Assembly: GCA_002917775.1 (NCBI GenBank)
Contig: KZ627159.1
Location: 266,010 to 330,009, forward strand
DNA from: Glaciozyma antarctica PI12
Taxonomy: Eukaryota > Basidiomycota > Microbotryomycetes > Kriegeriales > Camptobasidiaceae
Length of the DNA: 64,000 nucleotides
Reading direction: 5' to 3'
Shown here: in pieces, positions 1-12,059 of the stretch
Layout of the letters: each line of letters starts with the position of its first letter
How positions within the stretch are numbered: the first letter of the stretch is position 1
The notes under the pieces: generated by a model
The model's input: the letters and a program-made list of their open reading frames with translations, nothing else
What the model was told of the DNA's origin: nothing
Database searches by the model: none
Translations under genes and position numbers: made by a program

Positions 1-2252
1 CCCAACCTCTCTCTCCACGCCACCCTCCGAACCAACTCTTCACTCCCTCAGTTCGACTCCTCTCACCCCGTACAGCGGTTCCACCGCCTCTGGCGACGCG
101 TTCAACCCCGCCGTCGGATCCCCCTCCAGGCGCTTGCCGAGGGACAACGATTCCTTCTCCCTCCCCGCGACACCTCGCTCGATCGCGGTTCTTCAAGAGG
201 AGGAGAAGAGGAGGAGGAACAAAGGGCCCTGGACGTGGCCTGCGCGTGGGGAGAGGGCGAAGGAGTGGAAGGAGGTGACGACGCCGACCAAGGAGGGAGC
301 TGCGGGTCGTGAGGGAGAAGGGAGGATGCTCGGGGAGATGGGGAGCGGGGAGGAGATGCAGGAGAGGAGGGAGGAGCCGCTCGTTACGCGCTACGTTCGC
401 GTCGAGGGCCTTTCGCGCGACGCCACCGAGGAGGAGCTTCGTGAGCTGTTCATCGTGCGTTCTCGTCTCCCATCCCACTCTTCTAAACTGACTTTTCGAG
501 AACTCAGACGCGCTACAGCACCCTCAAAGGCTGCTTCACCGCCCTCCTGCGCACGCACGGCGTCGTCGTCTTGTGCTTCCACGACGCTCGACACGCCTTC
601 AACTCGCTCGCCTCGCTCAACGCGTCTCCCACCTCTTTCCAGCCCTCCCTCCACGCTTTCTGCATCTCCCGCGAGTCTCTCGACATGGTACGTCTCCTCT
701 CTCCTCTCCTCTCCTCTCCTCTCCCTCCCCTCCTCCCTCCTCCCAACCCCTCCTCCCCGCGCAAGATCTCGCACTAACCCACCCGCAGCTCAACTCCTCC
801 CTCCCCAACCCCCTGCTCTCCCCCTCCGAAGCCGTCCTTATCCTCACCCTCCACGGCCCCCTCCTCTCCCCTCACTCCCTTCTCCACACCTTCGGCGAAA
901 TCCGCTCCCTCCACCTCGTTGACCCTTCGACTTTCGTGATCGAGTACTGGGACGAACGGGACGCTGAGCGCGCGGCGGAGGTGCTGGATGGAAGGACGGC
1001 GGGGACGACGAGGTTGAGGTGCAGTTTTGAACCGAGCGTCGCGAGCACGGGGATGCCGAGAGCGCAGGCTCAGCCGCAGGTCCAGCCGCAGGTCCAGCCG
1101 CAGGTCCAGCCGCAGGTCCAGCCGCAGGTCTACAGGTCTCCGGCGAGGAGGCAGCAGGGGCAGATGCCGTTTGGGTCGATTGGGAATACGTTGGATGCGA
1201 GGACGCAGAGTTACGTTCCGCGATCGCAGGGGAGCAAGGTCCACAAGATGTCGCAGGTCGACGGCTACACTTCTCCTGTGCGTTCCCTCGTCTTCGTGCT
1301 GAATCTGGGAGGGAGCTGACGCGGTGGCGGATCGCAGCAGGCCTGGTCGCCGCCGAGGAACTCGCCTTCTCCTTCGACTGGAGTTCCGCGCTCGCAGGGC
1401 GGGACGCAGTGGGGGATCTTGCGCGAGGAGCAGATCCCTGCTGGGAACGTTCTCGACTTGGCCAAGATCGAGCAAGGTGAGTTCGTCTTGCGAAGCTGCC
1501 GAACGAGAAGCTGATGCGCTGTTGCAGGATTCGATATTAGGACGACGTTGATGATCAAGGTGTGTATTGGTGGGCTTCCACGTCCTGATTCTAACGTCGC
1601 TACCAGAACATCCCGAACCGCTTGAGCCAGGCCGATCTCATGGCGTTCATCGACGAGACCTCGCTCGGCGTCAGGAGCTACGACTTCCTCTACCTCCGCA
1701 TCGACTTCTCCAACAGCTGCAACACGGGCTGTACGTTTATTCACCAACTTCCGCTCCCTATCCTCACTGACACGGCCACTTTCGCAGATGCCTTCGTCAA
1801 CTTCATCTCGGTCGACGCTCTCCTCCAATTCGCTCGCGCCCGCCTCGGAACGCGCTGGAACCTCTTCCAGTCCGACAAGATCGTCGTCGCTTCGTACGGC
1901 AACATCCAAGTACGTTCCTCCCTCTCTCCCTCCTCTCCTCGCTCACTCGTCTTCGCAGGGCAAAGAAGCTCTCGTCAACCGCTTCCGCAGCTCGGCCGTC
2001 ATGGAGCAGCCTCCCGCTTTCCGTCCTCGCCTCTTCTACTCCTTTGGACCTCACGCCGGTCAGCCCGAGGCGTTCCCCGGTTCGTTCCTGTTCTTTCTCG
2101 TGGCGCAAGATCGTGGCTGAGGAATCGAGGCAGAGAGCGATGACCCGCGTCGAAAGGCTCGCAGCGCCCTCAATGCTCAGACCCAGGGACTGTTCCCTGC
2201 TTCGCAGCCGGTGTTCAAGGTCACTCAGGCGCTCAAGGGGATGCATATGTAG
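1..2252 (+). CDS. Mei2-like RNA-binding protein (5' end outside window)
   Basis: An RNA-binding protein whose C-terminal RRM is of the Mei2 type. The reading frame is already open at the left edge, so the N-terminus is missing. The visible part has one degenerate RRM (around VTRYVRVEGLSRDATEEELRE), a second RRM-like segment (AVLILTLHGPLLS to ERAAEVLDGR), a QPQV repeat, and the Mei2-type RRM beginning near NIPNRLSQADLMAFIDE, with YDFLYLRIDF and GYAFVNFIS as its RNP motifs. At least seven exons are joined by short introns; one near 688-788 is a strong CT tract. The stop is the TAG at 2250-2252. Family members bind RNA and control meiosis or cell differentiation in fungi and plants. The family call is firm; the exact role here is inferred. 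Confidence 0.85.
1071..1130 (+). repeat. 12-bp tandem repeat, five copies, inside the Mei2-like gene
   Basis: Five exact head-to-tail copies of cagccgcaggtc. Each encodes Gln-Pro-Gln-Val, so length changes keep the reading frame. The repeat lies in a linker between RNA-binding domains and is a likely length polymorphism between strains. Confidence 0.95.
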
Positions 2253-2427
2253 AGTCGTCGTGGGTGCTTACAACCCCTCGTCGCCGTCGTCGTCGTGCTA
2301 TTCCTCTCCACCGCTTATTGCCATCCCCACCGCATCCTATTCCCCATTCTTCCTTATCTTCTTCCGTAGCTTGTTCGTCGCATCACCAATCGTAGCCGTC
2401 GTATCGTCCTCGTCGTTCGCGAGAAGC

Positions 2428-2981
2428 ATGTGAAGAGAGCGAAAAACACTTTGAGACAAGATCGTCTCCTTCTCCAGTCAGCTGCTGCTCTCGTCCCACT
2501 GGTAGCATATCCTCTCGATCCTTCCTCCCATCCTCTCGATCCCGCCCAACAGCAACATTTACGCCTCCCTCCGCCCCCTCCTGATCCCTACTAACGCTCC
2601 CTCACGTCGCGAAACAGGTCAGCCCCTATCTCGCACCACAACGCCACTGGAACCGCTGGAGGAGGAGGCGACGCGTGAGTCCCTCGATCCCCTCTTCAAC
2701 GCGCGTACTGAGCATCCGTACAGCCTCGATAAGGGCATCTCGATGATCGCCAACAAGTTGGGCAAGCCGCAGAAGAATGGCACTGTTGAGAAGGTGCCCC
2801 TCACTCTCTCTCTCTTGTTTGCGTCGGGGGAGCTGATGAGGAGTAGATCAGTGATGGGGTGAGGAAGTTATTCAAGAAGGCGACGGGGAAGGACGTCCCT
2901 GGTGAGTCGCCTTGCGGGACTTGCGAGAGGATGGGAGCTGACCGCGCGCGTTGAGCAGTGGCCGATAAGGACTATAGGTGA
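2428..2981 (+). CDS. Small conserved protein, tandem copy A (start codon split by an intron)
   Basis: A small protein of about 70 residues, unknown to me. Coding exons read SAPISHHNATGTAGGGGDA, then LDKGISMIANKLGKPQKNG, then ISDGVRKLFKKATGKDVPV and ADKDYR, stop 2979-2981. There is no in-frame ATG before the first coding exon; an in-frame TAA lies just upstream of it. The best start is AT at 2428-2429 joined to G at 2618, across an intron (2430-2617) with a GTGAAG donor, a perfect TACTAAC branch site and a CAG acceptor. The paralog downstream has the same arrangement. The protein is lysine-rich, with no signal peptide or membrane segment. The ISDGxRxxFKKxTGKDVP core is the best handle for a family search. 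Confidence 0.65.
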
Positions 2982-3303
2982 TTGGGAACTGGGTCGTGTG
3001 CGTGTGGGAGAGGGCTTGGGAGTATTGGGTAATTCAGGTCGAGGTTCGAGGTCTTCGCAGGGAGCAGATCGGGTCGTGCGGAGCTTGGAGAGCGTTGAGA
3101 GCGGGTTCTTCGAGCAGGATTCCACGACGAGCAAGCACGCCAGAGATCAGACCTTGCCTTGGTATTCCGCATAGGATTTGAGGCTGCCAGAGAGTTGAAT
3201 CGACAGCGAAAGAGAGCTCAGAGTCCGAAGAGAGAGGAGTCCTCGGTCGCTCTCGCCTTTCTCCCTCCTACACCCACGCCCGCCGCAAACCCTCACAAAC
3301 ACC

Positions 3304-3720
3304 ATGTGCGCCCTCTCTCTCCTTGCCGATCCCACGCTGACTTTCCTCGACAGGACAACTCCCACCGCCACCGCTCCCACCGCCACTCCCGCCGCTGCTC
3401 CCGCCGCTGGAGGCCAAGGCGACGCGTAAGTCCTCTCCAGCGCCGCAGGACGCTCGCTTACCGTTCGCAGGCTCGACACGGGCGTTTCGATGGCCGCCGA
3501 GAGGATGGGGCACAAGCAGAAGCCGGGGGATGGTGGAAAAAGGTGTGTTCCTTTCGTTGAGAGAGAGCAGGAGCTGATAGTGAAGACGCAGATCAGCGAT
3601 GGGATCCGCTCGGTCTTCAAGAAGGGAACGGGGAAGGACGTCCCTAGTGCGTTGGGTGCGAAGTGCTGAGCGACCTAGAGCTGATGTTTCGACGCAGTCG
3701 CTGATAAGGAACACAAGTAG
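3304..3720 (+). CDS. Small conserved protein, tandem copy B (start codon split by an intron)
   Basis: Paralog of the gene directly upstream, with the same exon pattern. The protein reads MTTPTATAPTATPAAAPAAG, then GQGDALDTGVSMAAERMGHK, QKPGDGGKK, ISDGIRSVFKKGTGKDVPI and ADKEHK. Introns lie at 3306-3353, 3426-3470, 3543-3591 and near 3650-3697. The first intron, 48 nt long, falls after AT of the start codon. Because 48 is a multiple of three, the unspliced RNA could also be read, giving an N-terminus of MCALSLLADPTLTFLDR. The Pro/Ala/Thr-rich N-terminus differs from copy A while the C-terminal core is kept, so the core is probably the functional part. Function unknown. Confidence 0.7.
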
Positions 3721-3947
3721 CTTGCGAACGGGGCTGTGCTTCGATGGAGAAGGCTTGGAGAGTAGCTCTGAGCAATGCAGGACGAGGATTGAGGATGCGA
3801 GCAAGGGAGAGAGCGTCGAGCCATCCTTACGAGCAGTCTCGAGGAGCAGCAAGCAGACCACACCTCAGCCATCTCAGCTACGCCCTCGCCGTCGTCCAAA
3901 GTCCTTGTTGCGCTGCACGAATGTCCATCCCATCCCCCTCGCCCCGC

Positions 3948-4338
3948 TCAATGATACCTCCCATGCTCCTTGACCTTGCCGTCCCTCCCCACTTTCTTCA
4001 GCACCGGGCTCGCCGCCGGTCTGTACCTGTGCTCCGGCGAATACCTGCTCCACCAACGCCTATCAGCTCCCTCCCCCGCTTCTCGCACGCACGAAAACGC
4101 ACCTCTCGACCTTCTTGAACCCCGGTCGATGCAGCACGACCTTGTCGTTCCGGTGCTTGTAGTTCTCGATCCAGGACCAGGGCGGGAGGTCGTTGTGCAT
4201 CGCAAAGAGGGAGTAGAGGGCCGTAAAGGCTAGGAGGAGGAGGAGCTTGCGGGTTGAGATGGGGAAGGTGGGAGGGCGGGGAGGACGTGGTCGAGTGGAG
4301 GTGTAGAGGTGCCCGGCGCGGGTGTCGTCTGCTGGCAT
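3948..4338 (-). CDS. Small single-pass membrane protein, unknown
   Basis: Two exons (4338-4103 and 4044-3948) separated by an intron at 4045-4102 with a GTGCGT donor, GCTGAT branch site and GCAG acceptor. The protein is about 110 residues: a basic, proline-rich N-terminus, one hydrophobic helix (KLLLLLAFTALYSLFAM, residues about 32-48), then HNDLPPWSWIENYKHRNDK and a basic tail ending KEHGRYH. The size, single helix and basic ends resemble small mitochondrial inner-membrane proteins, but I cannot name a family. The splice join restores one clean frame, which supports the model. Confidence 0.6.
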
Positions 4339-4500
4339 CTTGCTGGGAGGTAGGGTAGGTAGGAGCTGCGAGAGGGGCGTTGGAGGTGAGAAGAGAGAGA
4401 AAGAGCCTGAGGCCGACGACGCGACCCCCCTCTTCGCTCAAGCACTCTTCGCACAGACAAAGATCGCACTGAGGACACAGCTCTGAACAGCTCAGCTAGA

Positions 4501-7500
4501 TTAGGTATCCAACAGCCCAATCCTCCAACTCCCCTTCGCCAACTTGGGCCTCTCAACCCTCTCCGTCCCCTCCTCCGGCTTCCCCTTCTCAACAAACTCT
4601 CCCCGCTCCTTCTCCTTGATCTCCTCCCTCTTCTCCTCGGCCCATTCCTCCTCGCGCAAGGTCCAGACAGTCACGATTGACGCTGCGAGGAAGTTCTCGA
4701 GAGAGGAGAGCTCGGATTGGAGCGAGGTGGCGGCGGTGCGGTGGGAGGAGGAGTTGAGGGTGAGGAGGATGGGGAGGAGAGAAGCAGCTTCGGCTGAGAA
4801 AGGCGTAGCGTCAGAAACGGGAAGATTTCTAGCTGATACGGTCGACTCACCATGTAGTTCGGCCAGCTTGACCTCGTATGTTTTCTTGAGCGAGATGAGG
4901 AGGTACGTCTCCTCGAAGATGCTCCCCTTCTTGCCAGCTGCTCGCTTGAGCGCACCCTTCCGTCGTGACGCTGCAGTCCGCCTGCAATAAAGGAAGGTCA
5001 GGAGAAGTCGGGAGCAAAGGAAAGAAAGCGTACGAGGACTTGCGCGTCGTGGCGAGCGTGGTGGGGGCAGCAGTGTACCTCGTGAACGCAGTCCCAGCGT
5101 CAGAAGCTCCATCAGGCTGGATCTCAACGTTGTCAAACGCCGACGTCGGGTCGTCGATGCAGAAGTACTGATCTGGTGCCAACATGACCGTCGTCAGCAA
5201 GCGTCTTCGCTCAGGGACGAGGAAGTGCGCACTAGGGTTGGAGTCGCGCTTCTCCCTCAGCTCGCCTAATCGCTCGACCTGCTTCTCAACCTGCTCCATG
5301 ACCTCGGCGATATCCTCGAGCATCCGAGTCTGCATCTCCAGCGTCCCAGGCTTGATGTGCGTCTCAATCAAATCTCGGCGAGTGTACAGCGTCGTCTGCG
5401 GATCGCGGTCAGCCTTAAGGTCCTCGGGCACGACGAACGACAGGAACGTACGAGACGAATAGCTTCTGCGAAAGCGGTTCCTTCGACGAGTGCTCCAACA
5501 GCCGCTTCCACGTCCCGACCATAATCGAGCAGCACCCGACCAGCCTCCACATAGCGTCGCTTGCCTCGCAGGCTCTCTGCGAAATAGCGAGCGTCAGCTT
5601 CGTTCGTCCGCGGAATGCACGACTTCGAACGCACCTGCCACGTCGACCGCGAGCGCCTTGATCTCCGACGCAGTACGCTTGCTCTCCGAAAGCGCGAGCG
5701 TGAAGAGCTCCTGCCATGCGTTCGCCTTCTGATATGCCTGCATCGCCTTGGCAGGCTGACCTCCGAGCGAGAACACTGTCACGACACGGCGTCAGTAGAG
5801 AACGGGAGGACGACGGTCGAGGATGCTCACAGACTCCAGCTTCGCCGTAGTGCCGTTGCTCGACGAGGTGCTCGGCGTTCGCAGTGAGGATGATCTGCGC
5901 GAGCGAGAGTCAGCCATCTCCTCGTTTGCACCAGCCAAATAACCCACCTTGTACTTGATCGGATCGTCCTTAAACGCTTGCAAAGCCGTCGTGAACAGCT
6001 CATGCGCCTTGGTGTACTCGAGCGCTTCGTCGAACGAATCCATGCCCGCCAGAGCGAGGTTCTTAAGCGCGCTATCGAATCGCTCTAAGTGGTCGTCAAT
6101 CTTGAACCGCTGGCGGTGGGTGTCGAGCTGCCGGAGGTCGCGAAGGAAGGGGAGGTACTCGCGAGGATCCTGCGAAGGCAGAGTTAGGGAAGCCACGCTC
6201 AGCAGGAAGGAACCGACTCACCTTTTGCGAATGCTGAGCGATCATCAGTACGAGAGGGAAGTCGTACATCCCCAGAGCGAGGTCGAAGAGCTTGTTGGCG
6301 TCGCTGAGGAAGATGATGTACTTCACGGCGTCCTCCGCTCGTGCCGAGTCGCGCGCTGAGAAGACGCATCAGCACAGGAACGAGCGAGAAGCGGAGCAAG
6401 GCTCACCTTTGAGCTCGACTAGAGCCTTGAGAGCCGACTCGTAGTCTGGCGGACTCTTGCGAACGTACGCCGTGAGGATCGTGTTGGCGTAGTGGAACAC
6501 GTCGCGCTTCTCCAGCTCGCCGCGAACCATATCGCAGACCTCGTTGATCTTGTTCGCCGTGTTCCTGCACAAGCGGGCGCTCGTCAGCGGAAAGTCACCC
6601 GTTCCGAAAGATAGAAACGCACGCAGGCTTGCCGCTCGCAGCGATGAGAGGTCGGTACATCGTCGCAGTTACATCCTCGTTCTTGAGACCCGACAGGAAG
6701 AGGTTGAGGTGATCGACTTGCTTGATCTGTGAGACGAAGTCGTCCAAGTGCAAGCGGAAGAGGGAGGGGTTGTGGTCGTAGAGGATGTTCAGGTCGATGC
6801 GATGACGACGGCAGGCAAGGAACGCAGCTCGGTAGCGAACGCTGGAAACACCGTTAAAAATGAACGACGGCAGAGGCGGAGAACTCCAGCTCACCTGTCC
6901 AGATCCTGGCGAACGATTCGCAGTACGAGGGGACGAGGGAAGATCGTCTCGAGGTTTCCGCGAGGCATCTGAAGGACAAGACTCGTCGAACTTGGCACGA
7001 CAGCGACGATTCGCGAACCCCGCTCGACGGCCCTCTTGATCGGAGCGTCCGTCTCCCCTTGCTGGCGCTTGAGCGACTCGGTGTGGGCGATAACGACCTG
7101 GCGCGCAGCGTACGCAGGCTCGAAGGTGAAGAGGGGGATGAACTTGGCTTCGTGGGAGAAGGTTGTGAAGATGAGGAAGTCGGGGGTGCAGGTAAAGGAG
7201 GTCGAGTCGTTGGCGAGGAGGCGTGATCCGGCGTAAAGTCGTCCGCTGTCGGCGAGGCCGATCACGACTCGGGTTGAGGGAAGAGCGATGTGGCGGATCG
7301 TGGTACACCGTTCGGGGAGGCTGGAGAGATCTTCGGAGGGGAGGGCGATGTCGTCGCCAGTCATCGAAGCGGGGACTGCAGAGGGCATTAGTCTCGATTG
7401 ACCCAGCGAGGGCAAAAGCTCACCCTCAAGAATCGTGCCATCTTCCAGCTCGATGATGAACGAGTCCTCGCCAGCGACTAGCCGAATCGCTTCTCCCATA

Positions 7501-9563
7501 ATATCGACCTTGCGAGTCGCGTCAGTCGAATCGACGAGGACGACCGAGTTCCCGCTCCTGGACGACTGCAGTACCGCGATAACCAAATCCAATCCCTCTC
7601 CAACGCAGGCGCACTGCCGAGCATACCCAGGAACGCCCTGAATCGCGGCCTCGAAAGCATGCGACGAGCGCACCAGCGTCGGAGCCTTGATCTCCTCGCG
7701 TGCCTGGCCGCTGACGGCGGGGACGAGTGGCCAGGCCCAGGTCTCGACGAAGCCGTCCGAGTAGAGCTCGATGAGGGTAGAGGAAGTCGAGGAGAAGGAG
7801 ATATGGACGGGCGTCCGGGAGGGGCGCGAGGAGGGGAGGATCATCGAGGACATTGGCGGCGGGATGTTTTCGAGGCGGAAGGGAGTGAGCTTGAGAGTCG
7901 CTGGAGAAGTTTGAGAACGTCAGAGTAGTTTTGATTGAAAAGTAAGAGAAACGCACAGCCATCGACGACTGCGACCGTCCCGTCGTCGTTTGGAGGAGGG
8001 CGAGTCGAGGCAAAGGTGTCCCAGGAAATGGCGTAGGATTCGATTCCGCCTGCACACACAATGGTCAGCGAGCTGGTTGGTTTCGATCGAACAAATACGC
8101 ACCGGTCGTAGCGAGATAGAGCTCCAACGCCTTCTCAGGGTGCCAGAGAAGACCAGTGAGCGCAGCCGGCCCAGAGAGTCGAGGAACGATCTCCTGCTTG
8201 AGGTACCAGTAGTAGTTGTTCCTATGCCAGAGTTGGACTGGAGAGAGCAGAGTCGATCAGTTCATGCGTGCAACTGCGAACTGCGAACCGGACTCACCAG
8301 CATGCCCACTCATCTCTCCCGTCCGCTCGATCCAAACCGCCAGCAGCGACGAATCCGAGTTCCAGCTCAATTCCCTCACAACGCTCTTGCTCCCAGTCGG
8401 CTCCCTCAACGCAAAGTCGTACCTCCGCAGCCCGTTCCGCTCAAAGAAGACGACATGATGGCTGTCGACCGTCCCGTCCGCCTTGACGACCTTCTGAGTC
8501 GACGCAATGATGGATCCAGACGGCTGCCACGAAAGCCCGTGCTCGAGCCCGCTTGTCGGCTCGCTCGTACTCGACAAAGCAGCGACCCTCGAGAACACCC
8601 TGAGGATCCTTCGTTTCGCTTCGTCCTGCGCCGAGAGAGAATCCAAGCTGGAGACGGCGAAGAAAGCCGAGTCGCCACGCCAGGAGATTCGAGGGAGTCC
8701 ATCGTCGTCGGGAGAGCTGTGAGGGGTGGTGGAGGTCAAAGTGGAGGTTGATGCTGCAGACTTGCCGACAGAGCCTCGAAACTGCGTCGACTTGTCGCCC
8801 CAGCCGACATTGACGGGTGCGTCTGCGGGGGGAGCAGGTCAGTTTTCGTCATCTCGCATTAGGCTAACTCTGGCTTCACCTTCGCCAAAGTCTGCACTGC
8901 GTAGAGGTCCTTCGGAGAGCACCTCGAAGTCCTTGGTCATTTCGATGAGCTTGTCGTCGCCTGCAAAGAAGTCAACGTTGGTCACAGCTGGCTCAAGCAG
9001 TGGCACGTACCAGTAATGAGAACCAGCAGCTCCTCGTCAGGACTCCAGGCAGCGGACTTGATCCCAGCATCTACGGAGCCAACGTTCTCCCTCTGCAAGA
9101 CGCGCAGCCATTTAGCTCGCGTTCCTGCACCAAGCTCCCACGAGACGCAGCTCACCCTCGTCTCCACGCCCTCTCCGCTCCCTGGCTCGAAGACCTGCTC
9201 GATATCTCCGTTCGCCAGCACGACACACAGCGAGTCGCTCTCCGGCAGATATTTGAACGAGACGATGGAGCTGCCGTTGGGGTCCTGCAGGGTCGGCACA
9301 GCTTGGGTAGTCCAGAAAGCGATTGGTTCAGGAAGCTAGGAGGTAGGCATCAGCTATGTGCCCCGTCCTGGAGTCACGCGGCGCACCTGCTCCTCGTTCA
9401 CAACAAAAACTGAGAGCTCCGTCGTCCCATCCGGCCCCGAGCTCTCCGCGATGGCGTAGAGACTGTCGGTTGCAGGATCCGTCGCGATGCCTGCAACAAC
9501 TGCCCCGAGAGTGCTGCTGACGAGCTGGGTGGACTTGACGTCGAGGAGGATGAGGGAGCGCAT
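4501..9563 (-). CDS. ELP1: Elongator complex subunit 1 (IKI3/ELP1)
   Basis: Scaffold subunit of Elongator, the cytoplasmic complex that modifies U34 of tRNA wobble positions. The start MRSLILLDVKSTQLVSS at 9563 matches the short, conserved N-terminus of the family. It is followed by WD40 propeller sequence (VSFKYLPESDSLCVVLANGD, SAAWSPDEELLVLITG, GLSWQPSGSIIASTQ, ELSWNSDSSLLAVWIERTGE, LLWHPEKALELYLATTG) and then an alpha-solenoid. That part contains the family signature HRIDLNILYDHNPSLFRLHL and VDHLNLFLSGLKNEDVT. The basic C-terminal region (RRKGALKRAAGKKGSIFEET) matches the tRNA-binding segment. More than a dozen short introns interrupt the gene; total length is about 1,350 residues, normal for the family. 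It shares a 191-bp divergent promoter with the peptidase gene to the right. Confidence 0.93.
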
Positions 9564-9754
9564 CTTGGCGAGGGCGAGCTGCTGAGGAAGGGCCGGCGGT
9601 GGGCGGAGAGGGTGTACCCTTGGGGCTTTGGCGCAGGTGCTCTTCGGTGGTCTTGAGCTGAGCGGGCAGTCGGTGGAGGCGCGTGGAGGAGGTCAAGAGA
9701 CAACCGCACGCGGCGTTGCTCCTTGCCCTCCTCCCAACTCCTCTCGAGCTCGCA
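9564..9754. promoter_or_regulatory. Bidirectional promoter between ELP1 and the M20 peptidase
   Basis: Only 191 bp separate the two divergent start codons, so the core promoters and leaders must share this stretch. I see no TATA box. The ATG-free frame upstream of the peptidase start at 9755 is open back to at least 9683, but the ATG at 9755 is the first ATG in that frame. Confidence 0.6.
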
Positions 9755-12059
9755 ATGCCTGCCTCTCGCCTGCCTTACTCTTTGGAGAAGGAATCTCTGC
9801 TCGGGAACGACCATCTCTCACCTCCAAGACGCTCCTGGCGCCGCCCGCTTCTCCTCCTCCCTGTCGCTCTTATCGCCGCCGTCGCCCTCCACTCTCTGAG
9901 TCCAGGACGACAGCAGAGCGGCTACGCAGGCGATGCTTGCGTACAGTTCCCTCCCCTCGTACCAGCAGTCAACACGGGCCTGGACGCCAATCACGACTTC
10001 ATCTTCGGCGCCGAGTATCAGGCGCCGAGTGCGGAGATGCTCAGCGGACTGGTTCAGATCCCGTGAGTCCTTTCCAGCTCCGTTTTGGTTGCCCCATATC
10101 TGATCGTCTTCTCTCTAGCTCCGAGAGCTACGACGACAACGGCCCCGTCGGGGAAGATGAACGTTGGGCGGTGTTCTTCAAGCTCGAGGCCTACCTTGGA
10201 CGAACCTTTCCACTCCTGTACGTACTTCAAGCGGATCGATGATTGCACTCTATTCCTGACAGTCTTGTTCGCAGCGACGAGAAGCTCGAAAAGACGAAGG
10301 TCAACACGCACGGCCTTTTCTACACCTGGAGCGGCAGCGACTCCTCTCTCAAGCCTGCTCTCCTGATGGCTCACCAGGACGTCGTCCCTGTGAACCCTGA
10401 TACCGTTTTGGAATGGACGCATCCGCCATACAGCGGCTTCTTCGATGGAAAGGCTCTCTGGGGTCGAGGATCGGTCGACTGCAAGGACACCCTCTCCGGA
10501 ATCCTCGAGGCTGTTACGCTACTGCTTGAGCAAGGCTTCACTCCTCGGCGTACCATTCTCTTCTCTTTCGGGTTCGACGAGGAGAGTAAAGGGACCGACG
10601 TACGTTCCCCTCTCTTTTTTTCGCGCCGAGAGCGTCGCTGACGGGCTTTGCCATGCAGGGAGCAGGGGAGCTTGCAAAGCACATCGAGTCGATCTACGGC
10701 AAAGACAGCATTGCTTTTATTGTCGACGAGGGAGGTCTTGGAGTCGGCGAGAAATTCGGCAAGGGGTTCGCGATGCCAGCCACCGGCGAAAAAGGATACC
10801 TCGACGTGACCATCTCGCTTCACACGCCTGGGTGAGTGCTGCAGTATCTCTGTCGGAACATAATCAAAATGCTGAGTTCTCTCTTTCCTCAGCGGCCACT
10901 CATCTATTCCTCCCCCGCATACAGGAATCGGAATCCTCGCCCAAGTCATCACGTCGCTCGAGTCGACGCCCTTTTCGCCCTCTCTCTCGCTCGAGTCCCC
11001 GATCTACTCTAATACTCTAATGCGCTGCGGAGCACGGAGATATCTCTAGCGACCTGCGGAAGGGCGTTCAGCGAGCTTCGCAGAGCGGCAAGAAGGGCGT
11101 TGCTGGGAGGCAGGCGTTGGCGGACAAGTACGCTACGCTGGGACGCGACGAGAGGTTCCTCGTCACGACCTCTCAGGCAGTTGATGTGATTCAGGGAGGT
11201 GTCAAAGGTACGTCGGGACTGTACGCCTCGGGGAGCTCTTCGCTGACCAGCCTGTGGCGCAGTGAACGCGCTTCCTGAGACGTCTCTGGTCGTCGTCAAC
11301 TATCGCGTTTCGGTCGACTCTAATCTGGACGTAAGCTGCTTCGTGAGTGCTCGCGCTGCCGATCCTGACCCTCGCTCGCAGTTCGTCAAGGGTCAAATCA
11401 CGCGTCAACTCCTCCCAATCGCGAAGCGACACGCGCTCGACGTCGAAGCGTTCGGCGAGACCCAAGTTGACCACTCCACTAATAAGTCTCCGGATCTTCC
11501 TGGAGGACTGCTCAGAGCTGTCGGAACCGCGTGCGCAATTTCGCACTCTGCCTCGCTGCGATGAGCTCACCTCCATGTTCAGCCCTCTCTCGGCGGCTCC
11601 CATCTCATCGACTTCCTCTTCAGCATGGAAGCTTCTTTCGTCGACCATTCGACACGCCTTCTCAAGCAGCTTCCCCGACGGCATCCTCGTCTCGCCTTGC
11701 CGTGCGTCCTTCCCCCGTTCCCTTTCTCGAGCGCTGCTAATCCGTTCTTTCTCAGTAATGGGTGGCAACACTGACACTCAGTTCTACTGGAGTCTAACTC
11801 CCAACATCTTCCGCTTTTCGCCGTCGAATCCCGACACCGAAGAGTGGATCCACACGGTACGCTCCGCTTCCTCCCACCTCGTTCTCTCGCTGAGACGTCC
11901 TCGCAGGTGGATGAGCACGTCATGATTTCCGATCATCTCAAGGCGGTGTGGTTCTACCATGAGCTGTGCGTATCATCGTCTTCAGGGAGCTCTCGATGTC
12001 GGCTGACGTTGGCTGGTCCCAGGTTGCGGAATGCGGATGCAGCGGATCTCGAATCCTAG
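9755..12059 (+). CDS. M20A metallopeptidase, vacuolar carboxypeptidase S-like
   Basis: Zinc exopeptidase of the Gly-X carboxypeptidase (CPS1) family. After a short cytosolic tail, a single signal-anchor helix (RPLLLLPVALIAAVALHSL) points to type II membrane entry and vacuolar delivery. Metal and catalytic motifs are present: MAHQDVVPV, WGRGSVDCKD, FSFGFDEESKG and, near the C-terminus, TGNTD-like GGNTDTQFYW. Downstream, TTSQAVDVIQGGVKVNALPE is diagnostic. About ten introns; stop 12057-12059. Around 11020 the frame carrying LESPIYSNTL and the frame carrying CAAEHGDISSDLRKG differ by one base. Either there is a real one-base frame break or sequence error, or a 54-nt intron (GTCCCC donor in LES, CTCTAG acceptor before DLRKG) removes the segment. 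Roughly 590 residues. Confidence 0.85.
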
